The notes under the pieces: model-generated | Seen by the model: only the letters and a program-made list of their open reading frames with translations | Told to the model about the DNA's origin: nothing | The model's database searches: none | Made by a program: the position numbers and the translations under genes | Shown here: one piece after another, positions 27,147 to 36,610 of the stretch | How positions within the stretch are numbered: the first letter of the stretch is position 1 | How the letters are laid out: the number at the start of each line of letters is the position of its first letter | Origin: Paracoccaceae bacterium | Lineage (GTDB): Bacteria > Pseudomonadota > Alphaproteobacteria > Rhodobacterales > Rhodobacteraceae | Assembly: GCA_018223125.1 (NCBI GenBank) | Contig: JAAEZA010000001.1 | Span: 115,007 to 179,006 of the forward strand | Reading direction: 5' to 3' | DNA length: 64,000 nt

Positions 27147-28598
27147 CTAAGGAATAATGCGCTGTGCGATTGTCCCGTTTCGCTCAACAATGGAAGCTGA
27201 GGTCTCTTTCGCTTCTTTAAGTGATTCTAAAGCAGCCCCGCGGGCGAGTCCCGTGATCAATCCTGCCAGAACAAAAAAGAAGATCCCCAGATCCGGAGTC
27301 GGTAATGTCAGCAGGGCCGAAAGCACCAACGCAAGACAGGCGGTTTTAAGACTGTGTAATATGGCCGTGTCCTGCACTGAACCCTGTCGGATGTGTGCCC
27401 GTGACACTCCGCCCAGAAACAGCAGGTAAAGCGAAGTTCCCACGATGCCGATGCTCCCAAGACAGGCCAGAAGCCAGTTTGACGCGCGGATACTGCCAAG
27501 ACCGGCCCCCATCATGTTTGTATCAAGGAAATTCTGCCAGGCCTGAACGTTCCAGCTCATCCGTTCCACGCCGGACTGGCTGTCCGCCTTGTCAAACAGC
27601 ACCGTATCCAGAAAATCGCTAACAGGTTCAAGGAATTGGTAGGCTGCAAAGCCCGTCATGGCGAACAGCCAGACCGCAAGCAATAGGATCATGGTCACAA
27701 CCATCGCCTGTTTGCGCACACGCCCCTTGCGGCTGTCCACCAGTGCAAACAGGCCCATGACAACCAGCAGAGCCACCACAGCAACATATGTGGAAGAAGA
27801 GGTCGAACGGAGCAGAACAATCCCCGTTCCGATCAAACAGAGGAGCGCGGTGCGCGAGGGCGGGCCGGAGATCCAGTAACGCAGCCAGAAGCCGAACAGA
27901 CCCAGCGTATAAAAGCCGAAAGAGGAGGCTTCGGGAAAGCCGCCGATCATCCGCTTCAGCCCCGCCATCTTGTGATCCACCAGCATGGAATAATTCGCCG
28001 TGCGGACCGGATCGAGTAATTCTGGTGCTCCGATCGCAAAGGTCAGGATATCCAGCCAGCCGAGCGCGAAGTTCACCACCGTTGCAGCGATCATCGCCTT
28101 GAGAACCTTGTTAAAATCCGGCTTGATACGGAACAGTGTCGCCACCGCGAAAAACGCCAGCACATCCAGCATCAAACGAAACAATTGCGTGATGTTACCG
28201 GTCGTGGGGCGCAGGAAAACCGAAATGATCTCGGTCTTGTTGTCCGCCCGTGAAATGCCGAAAACTTCCGTCTGATAGGCGAAGAGCCGCGGGAAGATAA
28301 GGGTTGCCCCGATACAATAGAGCGTCAGCAGCAGCAGGTAGAAACCGGGTTGTCCGAAACGCATGGTGCCCGCGACCCGCGCCGGACCGTTCGGGCCTGA
28401 AAACACCAGTGCAAACAGCACCAAAGCCCCCAGATCTATGATCCCGATAGAGGCCCCGCCGACCGCCGGCATGTTAAAGGCCGCCGCTGCGCCGAAGGGG
28501 GACATGATGAAAAACCAGTGCAGGCCCCGTTGCGGCCCCTGTTTCATCAGCATCACCACCAGAAGCAGGGCGAGAAGGGTGCTCGGGACGATCTGCAT
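27147..28598 (-). CDS. Wzy-like O-antigen/exopolysaccharide polymerase
   Basis: A 483-residue polytopic membrane protein with about 12 hydrophobic segments and a long periplasmic loop around residues 320-400, the usual layout of Wzy/O-antigen ligase-type polymerases. It would join lipid-linked repeat units in the periplasm. Sequence conservation in this family is low, so the call rests on topology and on its place between a glycosyltransferase gene (5 bp upstream) and the Wzc-like gene. A ligase or another glycan-polymer enzyme remains possible. Confidence 0.75.
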   Translation of the reverse strand: MQIVPSTLLALLLVVMLMKQGPQRGLHWFFIMSPFGAAAAFNMPAVGGASIGIIDLGALVLFALVFSGPNGPARVAGTMRFGQPGFYLLLLTLYCIGATLIFPRLFAYQTEVFGISRADNKTEIISVFLRPTTGNITQLFRLMLDVLAFFAVATLFRIKPDFNKVLKAMIAATVVNFALGWLDILTFAIGAPELLDPVRTANYSMLVDHKMAGLKRMIGGFPEASSFGFYTLGLFGFWLRYWISGPPSRTALLCLIGTGIVLLRSTSSSTYVAVVALLVVMGLFALVDSRKGRVRKQAMVVTMILLLAVWLFAMTGFAAYQFLEPVSDFLDTVLFDKADSQSGVERMSWNVQAWQNFLDTNMMGAGLGSIRASNWLLACLGSIGIVGTSLYLLFLGGVSRAHIRQGSVQDTAILHSLKTACLALVLSALLTLPTPDLGIFFFVLAGLITGLARGAALESLKEAKETSASIVERNGTIAQRIIP

Positions 28599-28603
28599 CT
28601 GTG

Positions 28604-29836
28604 TCAGGCGGCTTTGTAGATTAGGGAGTCGTACATGGACAACAGGCTATCGCCCCAGTCTTGCGGAGTCATCGCGAAAGGGGTCTCATTGGCATAGGCC
28701 GTTTCACTGATCCGGCGCAGATCTTCTGCCGGCATGTTTTTCATTTTGGTTAAAGTACGGGTGAAATCGTCGGGATCAAGCACGTCACAAGCCAGTCCCA
28801 AACCGCGGCTGGTGATTTCTTCCGCCAGAAATGCTGTGTGGGGCAGGATCACAGGAAGGCCGCTTTGCTGCGCTTCGATTGCGACCATGCCAAAGGGCTC
28901 TGCATAAAGACTGGGCATTACAACAGCGCGGGCTTCCTGCAGCAAAACGGCAAGCCGCGGTGCATCGCACCAGCCTTCCTGCCGGACCTCCGGAAACTCG
29001 GTCTGCAACATCTGGGACAGCGGCCCTTCGCCAACGGTTACCAGCGGTACTTCTGCCGCTCGGGCGGAATGTGCCAGTTCGATAATGCCCTTGTCCGGCT
29101 CCATCCGGCCCACGAAATAAAACGCACTGTTTTCTTCGGCTTTAACCCGCTGTGTGGTGAAAGGGTGAACCGGATTTCGTATTGTTTTCAGTGTCATAGA
29201 ACCATATCCGAAAGTGGATAACCGCTCTTGCATTTTGGGGTGTATTGCCACCACGGCGCCCCAGTCATGCTTGTCCGTCAGGATGCTGCGAAGTCCGGTC
29301 TGTCGCAATACACGCCAGCCTTTGTGAAGGAATGACCGCTTGTCACATTGGGTCGCCAGACAGGACGCACCAAGCGGGGATCGATTACAGGAAATTCGTT
29401 TCTGGAAGTCGTAAAACACCCCGTTCGGGCAGGCAAGAAACTGGTCGTGGGAATGGATCACCACACGAGGGGCGACGGGTTTCAAGGCGCTGAAAATACT
29501 TGGTGAAAGGATCAGGGACCAAGCGTGTACGTGATAAATCGTACCCGTGGTATCTTTGTCGCGGATCAATTGCTCCAGCGCGGATTTTGCCCGCGTATTG
29601 TACAGACCGCTTGACATAGCCTGCAGTTTTCCCTGCTCCAGCAATGGCTTGCCGCCTACAGAGACAATTTCGACACCCGGATCGGCAATCGCTGTATGAC
29701 GGGCATCATCGCCGCAAAACAGGGTGACAGGCACGTCCCGTGCGCGGAACAGTTTCGCGGACAGCAGGGCCAGTGCTGTCGCTCCGCCCCGAGCAAGGCT
29801 GAAGTCATTAATGATAACCACCCGCGTGCACTTCAT
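28604..29836 (-). CDS. Family 4 glycosyltransferase (GT-B)
   Basis: A GT-B glycosyltransferase of 410 residues with N-terminal VVIINDFSLARGGATALAL and donor-site region FVGRMEPDKGIIELA. The E-x7-E motif lies in SLYAEPFGMVAIEAQQSGLP. An AAAGGTAAA-type ribosome site precedes the start. It is followed after 5 bp by the polymerase gene, so the two are co-transcribed. A role in assembling the same exopolysaccharide is inferred. Confidence 0.86.
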   Translation of the reverse strand: MKCTRVVIINDFSLARGGATALALLSAKLFRARDVPVTLFCGDDARHTAIADPGVEIVSVGGKPLLEQGKLQAMSSGLYNTRAKSALEQLIRDKDTTGTIYHVHAWSLILSPSIFSALKPVAPRVVIHSHDQFLACPNGVFYDFQKRISCNRSPLGASCLATQCDKRSFLHKGWRVLRQTGLRSILTDKHDWGAVVAIHPKMQERLSTFGYGSMTLKTIRNPVHPFTTQRVKAEENSAFYFVGRMEPDKGIIELAHSARAAEVPLVTVGEGPLSQMLQTEFPEVRQEGWCDAPRLAVLLQEARAVVMPSLYAEPFGMVAIEAQQSGLPVILPHTAFLAEEITSRGLGLACDVLDPDDFTRTLTKMKNMPAEDLRRISETAYANETPFAMTPQDWGDSLLSMYDSLIYKAA

Positions 29837-29919
29837 GAACTGTTTACCTTTGGTATATACGAATAAATTTCATTCCGATTAGGTGGCAAAAAAGGCGGAA
29901 TTAAGAGGGTATTTTGACA

Positions 29920-29934
29920 TTCCCGCTGCGGGAA
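29920..29934. repeat. Short perfect inverted repeat between two exopolysaccharide genes
   Basis: TTCCCGC and GCGGGAA flank a single T, between the stop of the hydrolase gene at 29951 and the start of the glycosyltransferase gene at 29836. No T run follows on the minus strand, so it may be a binding site or message-stability hairpin rather than a terminator. Confidence 0.35.
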
Positions 29935-29950
29935 CGTGACTGTGATATTT

Positions 29951-31660
29951 CTATTCTGCGGTCAACAATCTGGACTGGTCGGGGATTTCACCTGAAAGCC
30001 TGATCCGGTGCTCTGTATAATCGCCCCAAGGATTGCCGTTCGGCCCGATAACAAACCGTAGCCTGTCACCGCTGTCCAGCAGGATGTGTTGGTTTCTGAT
30101 GTGCAGACTGTCGGTAATTTCCCGTTCCATCACAAGGGTTTCGTTGTGAAAGATCGTCAACCGTATACCGTCCTCGCTCCTCTCGCTGACCTTCCATTGC
30201 GCATCAATTGCGACCGGCCCGCTTTGGGGGGCGGTGTAGCTCTGAACCACAGTCACGTCTTTTCCATCCTTCTGGGTCGGCACTAGGAACTCCGCCGTCA
30301 GTCGCAGATCGGGAAAGTCGGCGTGTCCGAGGTAGGGCACCCAAGGCACGCCCTGTCGTTCCTGCCCCGGCATGGTTTGCAACGGGCGCTCGGTTCTATC
30401 AAACAGAATACTATTCTGCCAGTCTGTCTGATCAGGTGCAGAACCGGACAGAGGAAACTCCAGCTGGTGGTAACTGTCCGCGCGCAGGGGTTGCGGGGCG
30501 AAATACAGGTCGCGCGTCGGGTCGATCGGATGTTCCGATAGAAAGATCAGTGGTTCAGTTGCAGAAAGGGCCAGTTCGTCCTGATCCACGGCCAGCCCTG
30601 TTGCGGTAAAAGCTGAAAGTGATGGTGAAACCCGAAGCGTGCGAGGTTCCCCCCAGATCACCAGCTTGCGCCGGTCAAACAGGCAGCCATAGGTGAAAGG
30701 GTCCGGATTGAAAGCTTCTACCGGCAGTCCTGCAAATTCTAATTGTGCGAATTTGTAGGCAAGTCCTGTTTGTGTGGGGGCACCCGCGTCATCCACGACC
30801 GGAACCAGCCCGTCGCCCCGTGGGTGCATGGGATACCAGACGGCCCGATCAACACCCGACAGCGCCATCTGGCAGTAATTGCGCAGCAGGAAGCCGGGTG
30901 CGCGGGCGGCGTTAAGGGTGCCGAACTCGGTAACTTCGATGGGAACTGATTTTGCTTCCGGAAGGCGGCGTAATACATTGATCTGGCGCAGTAAATGTTC
31001 CGGCGGGGTGTCGTAGGTGTGAAGCGCGAGCGCATCTGTATAGGCCGCTGCCCCCTTGTCATACGTCATCGCCAGATACCCCACGGGAATGGAATGTACT
31101 CCGCCGCCAACAATGCGGATGTCAGGGTTTACCGCCTTAACCTGTCTGTACACGGATTTCAGCAAGGCCACGAAATAACCCGCTCTGGCCTCAAGATCGG
31201 GCGTGCGCACGGGACCACTGACAAAATCGTTGCCGTTAAATTCGTTCCCTACTTCAACAGAGCGGATATTGGAATATTGCGCCACGGTTCGGGCGGCGTA
31301 GGTTCCGAATGCGGCTACGGCTGCCTCTGTATATGCCGTATCACCGCCGTCATATGCAGGATGAAAGGCGTTTACGAACAGGCTCATGTCCAGATCGCGG
31401 GCGCGCAGGATTCCGGGGAAAGCGGCCCTCCAACTGCGGAAATCGAACCTGCCTCCTTCCTTTTCCACCACGTTCCAGTGGACGGTATCGCGAAAATCCA
31501 GAACGGGGATTGCAGCGGTGCCATCCAGAATGTCCGGTCGCCAGCCCTGACTGAAATTGGCAGCGACTGCAAGGCTGGGGCCAACTTTGGGTTGTGCGAG
31601 GCCTTGGCTGCCCCAAACCCCCAGAACCAGCGCCACAGCCAGCCGCATTATTCGATACAT
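29951..31660 (-). CDS. Secreted clan-A glycoside hydrolase (GH39/PslG-like)
   Basis: A 569-residue exported protein with a signal peptide (MRLAVALVLGVWGSQGLAQ). A TIM-barrel glycosidase covers about residues 30-330. The candidate acid/base is the Glu of VEVGNEFNG and the candidate nucleophile the Glu of EVTEFGT, the clan-A arrangement. The C-terminal 200 residues look like beta-sandwich material. Hydrolases of this kind next to polysaccharide genes (for example PslG) trim or depolymerise the polymer in the periplasm. It heads the minus-strand exopolysaccharide genes. Family assignment (GH39 versus GH5-like) is by eye. Confidence 0.78.
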   Translation of the reverse strand: MYRIMRLAVALVLGVWGSQGLAQPKVGPSLAVAANFSQGWRPDILDGTAAIPVLDFRDTVHWNVVEKEGGRFDFRSWRAAFPGILRARDLDMSLFVNAFHPAYDGGDTAYTEAAVAAFGTYAARTVAQYSNIRSVEVGNEFNGNDFVSGPVRTPDLEARAGYFVALLKSVYRQVKAVNPDIRIVGGGVHSIPVGYLAMTYDKGAAAYTDALALHTYDTPPEHLLRQINVLRRLPEAKSVPIEVTEFGTLNAARAPGFLLRNYCQMALSGVDRAVWYPMHPRGDGLVPVVDDAGAPTQTGLAYKFAQLEFAGLPVEAFNPDPFTYGCLFDRRKLVIWGEPRTLRVSPSLSAFTATGLAVDQDELALSATEPLIFLSEHPIDPTRDLYFAPQPLRADSYHQLEFPLSGSAPDQTDWQNSILFDRTERPLQTMPGQERQGVPWVPYLGHADFPDLRLTAEFLVPTQKDGKDVTVVQSYTAPQSGPVAIDAQWKVSERSEDGIRLTIFHNETLVMEREITDSLHIRNQHILLDSGDRLRFVIGPNGNPWGDYTEHRIRLSGEIPDQSRLLTAE

Positions 31661-31944
31661 CGCCTGTCCCCCGAAATGAATCGTCCCAAAATTCGATTGT
31701 AAGCCGCAAAAGCGCAGTGAACCGTGTTTGCGTAAAATATCCCGTTTTTTACGATTTATATCAAAATATTGGTTAAAATTGGGCTGTTTTCATTTTTTAT
31801 CGACTTTGTTTGGCCGCAATTCCGCCCATTTTATCCGGCATTTCCTGCGTGTGGATCCGGTGTCTGTTATGCCCGTTGTCCATAGCGGTTTAACTGTCGG
31901 GCGCTGTTTGCGGCAGGTGAGTGTAGTATAGGGATTTGAGTGCG
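31661..31944. promoter_or_regulatory. AT-rich divergent promoter region between two glycoside hydrolase genes
   Basis: A 284-bp spacer, very AT-rich from 31727 to 31820, which must serve both divergent hydrolase genes. It contains an inverted repeat CGTAAAA (31731-31737) and TTTTACG (31747-31753) separated by nine bases, a possible operator. Confidence 0.5.
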
Positions 31945-34299
31945 ATGACTTCCGAAGTGAACATGATCAACTTGCAGGTGATCGCTGCAGATCAGATCGC
32001 TATTGACCGGGCGACGATCGACAAGGCTACCGGAAAATCCGTTTACGAACTGAATGTCGCGCAAAATTCGAAACATTACACCTGGCAGAGCGAATACCAG
32101 ACGATCCCGATGGGTATGGACGGTGCACCCCGCCAGTTTGCACAAAAACTGCGGGAATCCCTGCCGGAAGTGAATAACCTGCGGATGTTGTTTAACGAGT
32201 TCTCTTTTGACCGGAACGGTGATCTGCATCCCGAATATGAAGCTTTCCTTGACGAAGCGGTGAAGCAGGGGTTCGAGATCACTTTCGTTCTGGGCAGTGG
32301 CGATGCGCAAAACATCGGAAACGGCGGTTCGCCTTGGGGACACGAAAGCCTGACCAATGCGCAAGCCTACGAAACGTTGGAAGAAAACTTCAAGGATTTG
32401 AAATCCGGCTGGTCATCGCTGCTGGACTGGCTGGACGGGCAACCCGAGATTGCAAAGGCGGTTTACGGGTTGGAACTGGCCAATGAGCCGGCAGGGTATC
32501 GCCGCAGTGTTCAGGAAAACGGCAGCGGTGACGGATATGTCTATGCCGATTTCGTAAAACTTTACGCGGATCATATGATCGAACTGTCCGATATGATACA
32601 GGCGCGAAGCGATGCGCGTGTTCTGGTTGGGGGGTGGGGCTACTCCGGTGACTTTTCCACGCTTTCAAAGACTGTGGTGAATGACAAAACCGGTCTGACA
32701 GCGCTGGATTATATCTCCAAATCGGTCGGTGACGCGCTGATCTGGTCTGCCCATCTCTACCCCGGATGGGTTGGCACAAACGCTGCAACCTCCACCGAAG
32801 AGCTGACCGATATGTTGGAGGAGCATTTTGCACTGCTTGAAGGCAGTGACGTGCTGATTACCGAAACAAATGCGACCGGCGTCGTCGATGATTTTGCGGG
32901 CGGCAACAATGTGGTCGATCTGTTTGTCACCATGTACGAATGGTTCGCCAGCAACGACATCGGCATCGGCTGGTTTCCGGGCGCCGAAGCCGGTGGGTCC
33001 AATTTCGTTGTGATTGATCAGGACGGATCGCTGCGCTTTTTGCACCAGCACTCTTACGCTCACGGGATGAACGCGTTCTCGCAAGGAGAAACCGTTAAGG
33101 CGCTGGCCGGAGACGACCGGATCAACGCGAACCTGATAGAAGGACGCCTGCGCAACGAAACTTACGAAAGCGATTACGCGGAAGCCGCTTTTGACACGGA
33201 AGAACTGCTCGGCCTTGCTTTCGGTTATCAAGGGGATGACAAACTGATCGGCACAAAACTGTCGAATGATTTCCTTTATGGCGGTTTTGGGAATGATTCA
33301 CTGATCGGTAAGGCCGGAGACGACTTTCTGTTCGGTCAGCAGGGAAATGATGTTCTTACGGCCTCTAACGGGGTGAACCATATGTTTGGCGGCTCCGGCA
33401 ATGACCGGTTGATCGGCGGCCGCAGCTATGACCAGTTTCACGGCGGGGCGGGGAACGATGTTTTTGTCACCGATGGTAAAGGGCAGGATGTCATCACTGA
33501 CTTCAATTCGGCAGAAGACCGGATTGATTTGGCGGGCGCTCTGTCCGGCTGGGCCGGGATTTCCGCGAACCTGTCCAAAGTCGATGCAGACGGGGACGGT
33601 GGACGCGATGATATAGAGATTTCGCTAGGGGGGCGTAAGTCACTGACGCTGCTGGATGTTTCTACCTCGCAGCTTTCTGCAGAGCATTTTATCGGTGCAA
33701 AGCCTGCCGACGGGATCATTTCGGGAACGACCAGCGATGATCTGATCGGAAATGGCGGTTATGAAGATTCCCAGGGCGAAGCCGTAAGCCGCGGCGATGA
33801 CATCGTCTTCGGGCTGAGCGGTGACGACACGATCTACGGCTACAAGGGCAACGACGAAATCTACGGGGGGCAAGGCGATGATATCATTGCCTCGGGCTCC
33901 GGCAGTGATGTTGTTGAAGGTGCCAAAGGTGGTGACCTGTTGAATGGCGGCGGGGGCGGCGACATCCTGTTTGGTGGAAACGGGGCCGACAAGCTGTTTG
34001 GCGGCAGGGGCGCTGACAGGCTTGAAGGCGGCGCGGGCAACGACGTTCTGAAAGGCGGCGGCGGGGCAGACAGCTTCGTGTTCTCGGGTGGCGGCGGTCG
34101 GGATGTTGTTAAGGATTTCAAAGTCCTGAAAGATGAAGTTCACCTTACCGGAGTGGATTCCTACAAGCTTCGGGAAACGTCAAGCGGTGTGGAAATCAGC
34201 TATGACGCCACAGATTCTTTGCTTCTGAAGGGGGTGTTTGTTGACACAGACGCCGATCTGAAACGGCTTGAGGATGCCATTTATCTCGATCTCGGTTAA
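31945..34299 (+). CDS. RTX-type secreted glycoside hydrolase
   Basis: About 784 residues. The N-terminal half (about 20-390) is a clan-A TIM barrel of cellulase (GH5-like) type, with acid/base Glu in GLELANEPAG and nucleophile Glu in DVLITETNATG. Two blocks of calcium-binding GGxGxD-type nonapeptides follow (33215-33500 and 33780-34110), separated by a linker. There is no Sec signal, as expected for type I secretion via a C-terminal signal. ATG 31945 is preferred over TTG 31936 because GGGA at 31931 sits upstream. It resembles in plan the rhizobial secreted exopolysaccharide glycanases; no type I exporter genes are in the window. Confidence 0.85.
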   Translation: MTSEVNMINLQVIAADQIAIDRATIDKATGKSVYELNVAQNSKHYTWQSEYQTIPMGMDGAPRQFAQKLRESLPEVNNLRMLFNEFSFDRNGDLHPEYEAFLDEAVKQGFEITFVLGSGDAQNIGNGGSPWGHESLTNAQAYETLEENFKDLKSGWSSLLDWLDGQPEIAKAVYGLELANEPAGYRRSVQENGSGDGYVYADFVKLYADHMIELSDMIQARSDARVLVGGWGYSGDFSTLSKTVVNDKTGLTALDYISKSVGDALIWSAHLYPGWVGTNAATSTEELTDMLEEHFALLEGSDVLITETNATGVVDDFAGGNNVVDLFVTMYEWFASNDIGIGWFPGAEAGGSNFVVIDQDGSLRFLHQHSYAHGMNAFSQGETVKALAGDDRINANLIEGRLRNETYESDYAEAAFDTEELLGLAFGYQGDDKLIGTKLSNDFLYGGFGNDSLIGKAGDDFLFGQQGNDVLTASNGVNHMFGGSGNDRLIGGRSYDQFHGGAGNDVFVTDGKGQDVITDFNSAEDRIDLAGALSGWAGISANLSKVDADGDGGRDDIEISLGGRKSLTLLDVSTSQLSAEHFIGAKPADGIISGTTSDDLIGNGGYEDSQGEAVSRGDDIVFGLSGDDTIYGYKGNDEIYGGQGDDIIASGSGSDVVEGAKGGDLLNGGGGGDILFGGNGADKLFGGRGADRLEGGAGNDVLKGGGGADSFVFSGGGGRDVVKDFKVLKDEVHLTGVDSYKLRETSSGVEISYDATDSLLLKGVFVDTDADLKRLEDAIYLDLG
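33215..34110 (+). repeat. RTX nonapeptide repeat blocks within the hydrolase gene
   Basis: Degenerate coding repeats encode GGxGxDxL/I-type units, for example YGGFGNDSL, GGSGNDRL, YGGQGDDII and GGAGNDVL. They form two groups with a non-repeat spacer around 33510-33720. These fold as calcium-bound beta-rolls. Confidence 0.85.
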
Positions 34300-34396
34300 C
34301 TGACCGCAGCGCGGATCGACGTTTGAATCTACGAAAAACTTGCCCGCTTCCAAGCAAGGGCTATTATGGAAACATAGACCGAAAGGAAATGTTTTC

Positions 34397-35215
34397 ATGG
34401 ATTTTAGCACCCTTACCAAGACGTCCCTGCGTTCTGCAATCTTCGGACTGGCCTTTGGTGCCGCCGCTCCGGCGATGGCTGCCTCTTGTGGGAATACCAG
34501 TGCCGGCTTTAATGCGTGGAAGGCCGAGTTCGCGCGGGAAGCGCAGCAAGCCGGTGTAAAGCAGCGCGGTTTGCAGGCGCTGGCGTCTGCACAATATGCC
34601 AGTTCTACAATCGCAGCGGACCGGAACCAGAAATCCTTTCGCTACTCTCTGGACAAGTTCATGAAAATTCGCGGGGCTGATACGATTGTCAGTCAGGGGC
34701 GCCGCCGGAAGGCCTCCAATCCGCAGGTGTTTTCCGCGCTGGAGCGGATTTACGGCGTGCCTGCCGGAGTTATCATTGCCATCCATGGAATGGAAACCGG
34801 TTTCGGCGGGTTTATGGGGAAATCAAATGTGGTATCTGCGATCACCACACTGACCTATGATTGTCGCCGGTCCGAGTTTTTCAAGCCTCATGCCATCGGT
34901 GCGTTAAAGCTGGTGGATCGCGGTGCGATTACGGCCAATACCAAAGGGGCCAAACACGGTGAGTTGGGCCATACCCAGTTCTTGCCCGGTAATGCGCTGA
35001 CCTATGGTGTGGACGGCAACGGCGACGGGCGCGTTGATTTTTATAACCAGACCGATGCGCTGGCCTCCACCGCGAATTTCCTGCGTCAGAAAGGCTGGCG
35101 GCCGGGGCAGGGGTATCAGCCCGGCCAGCCCAATTTTGCTGTGATCAAACAGTGGAATGCAGCAACTGTCTATCAGCAGGCCATCGCGATCATGGCGGCG
35201 CGGATCGACCAATAG
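34397..35215 (+). CDS. Lytic murein transglycosylase, MltB/SLT_2 type
   Basis: A 272-residue exported peptidoglycan-cleaving enzyme. The signal peptide ends near the ALA-type site in PAMAASCG, and the Cys there might permit a lipoprotein form, though the lipobox is poor. The catalytic Glu is in IHGMETGFGG (residue about 133), followed by SNVVSAITTL and GHTQFLPGNALTYGVDGNGDG, typical of the family. ATG 34397 is chosen because AAAGGAAA lies seven bases upstream; a longer frame from 34340 would hide the signal peptide. Confidence 0.88.
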   Translation: MDFSTLTKTSLRSAIFGLAFGAAAPAMAASCGNTSAGFNAWKAEFAREAQQAGVKQRGLQALASAQYASSTIAADRNQKSFRYSLDKFMKIRGADTIVSQGRRRKASNPQVFSALERIYGVPAGVIIAIHGMETGFGGFMGKSNVVSAITTLTYDCRRSEFFKPHAIGALKLVDRGAITANTKGAKHGELGHTQFLPGNALTYGVDGNGDGRVDFYNQTDALASTANFLRQKGWRPGQGYQPGQPNFAVIKQWNAATVYQQAIAIMAARIDQ

Positions 35216-35299
35216 GGGCCTCGCTCAAGATCGGGTGAACCGCTCTGGCCCTGCACTTCCTGTTACGCTAAGACGCGAACAGGACAAAGGACAGCTATC

Positions 35300-36547
35300 A
35301 TGAGCGATTTTCGCGACGCGGCACAGCGGGCCTGCGCAGGGATGCGTAGCCTGTTTGCACAGACCCCCTTGCAGCATAACGCGCATTTATCTGCAAAATT
35401 CGAGGCAGAGATTTATCTCAAGCGGGAAGATCTCTCACCTGTGCGATCCTATAAAATTCGCGGTGCGTTCAATGCTTTGAACAAGGCGCTGGAGCTAAAT
35501 CCCGATCAAAAGACCTTTGTCTGTGCCAGTGCGGGGAACCACGCGCAGGGCATGGCGTTTGTTTGTAACCACTTCAATGTGCAGGGCGTGATCTTCATGC
35601 CCGTCACAACACCTGCGCAAAAGATTGAAAAGACGCGTATTTTCGGCGGTGACAACGTGGAAATCATTCTCAGCGGGGATTATTTCGACGATACACTGGC
35701 CCAAGCCCAAGCCTATTGCGCGGAAAAATCCGCCCGTTTCCTGTCACCGTTTGACGATGATGATGTCATCGAAGGTCAGGCGTCTGTTGCGGTGGAAATC
35801 GAAGAGGAAATGACCGTGCGCCCCGATCTGGTTGTGCTGCCTGTCGGGGGCGGGGGGCTTTCTGCGGGGATCACCCGCTATTACCGGGAACAACCGGACG
35901 CGCCGGAACTGATCTTCACCGAACCGGCTGGCGGGGCGAGCCTGAAGGCCGCTTTGCAGCAGGGGGTGCAAGTGACCTTGCCAAAGGTGAACAATTTCGT
36001 GGACGGGGCCGCCGTTGCACGGATTGGCGATCGCAACTTTGAGGCGTTAAAACACTCTTCGCCGGATCAGGTTTATCCCGTGTCAGAGGACCGGCTTTGC
36101 ACAACGATGATCGAGATGCTGAACATCGAAGGGATCGTTCTGGAGCCTGCGGGGGCGTTATCCATTGACGTGCTGGCCGATATTGCCGACCAGATCAAAG
36201 GCAAAACGGTGGTCTGTGTGACCTCCGGTGGCAATTTTGATTTCGAACGGTTGCCAGAGGTGAAGGAGCGGGCGCAGAAGTTCCTTGGCCTGAAGAAGTA
36301 TTTCATCCTCCGCTTGCCCCAACGGCCCGGAGCGTTGAAGGATTTCCTCGGCCTGCTTGGCCCGAAGGACGATATTGCCCGCTTTGAATACCTCAAGAAA
36401 TCCGCGCGCAACTTCGGAACGGTGATGATCGGGATTGAAACCGACGATCCCGAAAACTTCATCGCGCTGGACCGGCGTATCAATGCAGCAGGGTTTGATT
36501 TGCGGGACATCACCAATGACGCCGCGATTGCAGAGTTTCTGATTTGA
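35300..36547 (+). CDS. ilvA: Threonine ammonia-lyase (threonine dehydratase)
   Basis: A 415-residue PLP enzyme that deaminates threonine to 2-oxobutanoate, the first step to isoleucine. The PLP Lys is in SYKIRGAFNAL (residue 52), with ASAGNHAQG and the glycine loop VLPVGGGGLSAG. A C-terminal ACT-like regulatory segment (RLPQRPGALKDFL, residues about 335-415) is present once, so this is the short form with one regulatory domain and possible isoleucine control. It stands alone, 84 bp after the transglycosylase gene. Confidence 0.9.
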   Translation: MSDFRDAAQRACAGMRSLFAQTPLQHNAHLSAKFEAEIYLKREDLSPVRSYKIRGAFNALNKALELNPDQKTFVCASAGNHAQGMAFVCNHFNVQGVIFMPVTTPAQKIEKTRIFGGDNVEIILSGDYFDDTLAQAQAYCAEKSARFLSPFDDDDVIEGQASVAVEIEEEMTVRPDLVVLPVGGGGLSAGITRYYREQPDAPELIFTEPAGGASLKAALQQGVQVTLPKVNNFVDGAAVARIGDRNFEALKHSSPDQVYPVSEDRLCTTMIEMLNIEGIVLEPAGALSIDVLADIADQIKGKTVVCVTSGGNFDFERLPEVKERAQKFLGLKKYFILRLPQRPGALKDFLGLLGPKDDIARFEYLKKSARNFGTVMIGIETDDPENFIALDRRINAAGFDLRDITNDAAIAEFLI

Positions 36548-36610
36548 TGCAGGACCTGTTGGGCCGGTGTATCCGCGCAGCAATTCGGTTTTCAAGTATT
36601 CAGATGGTGC

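Noticed and set aside
33215..34110. Repeated short units that could suggest a CRISPR or tandem DNA repeat
   Set aside because: The units are in frame and encode RTX nonapeptides with varied DNA; there are no fixed repeats with unique spacers.
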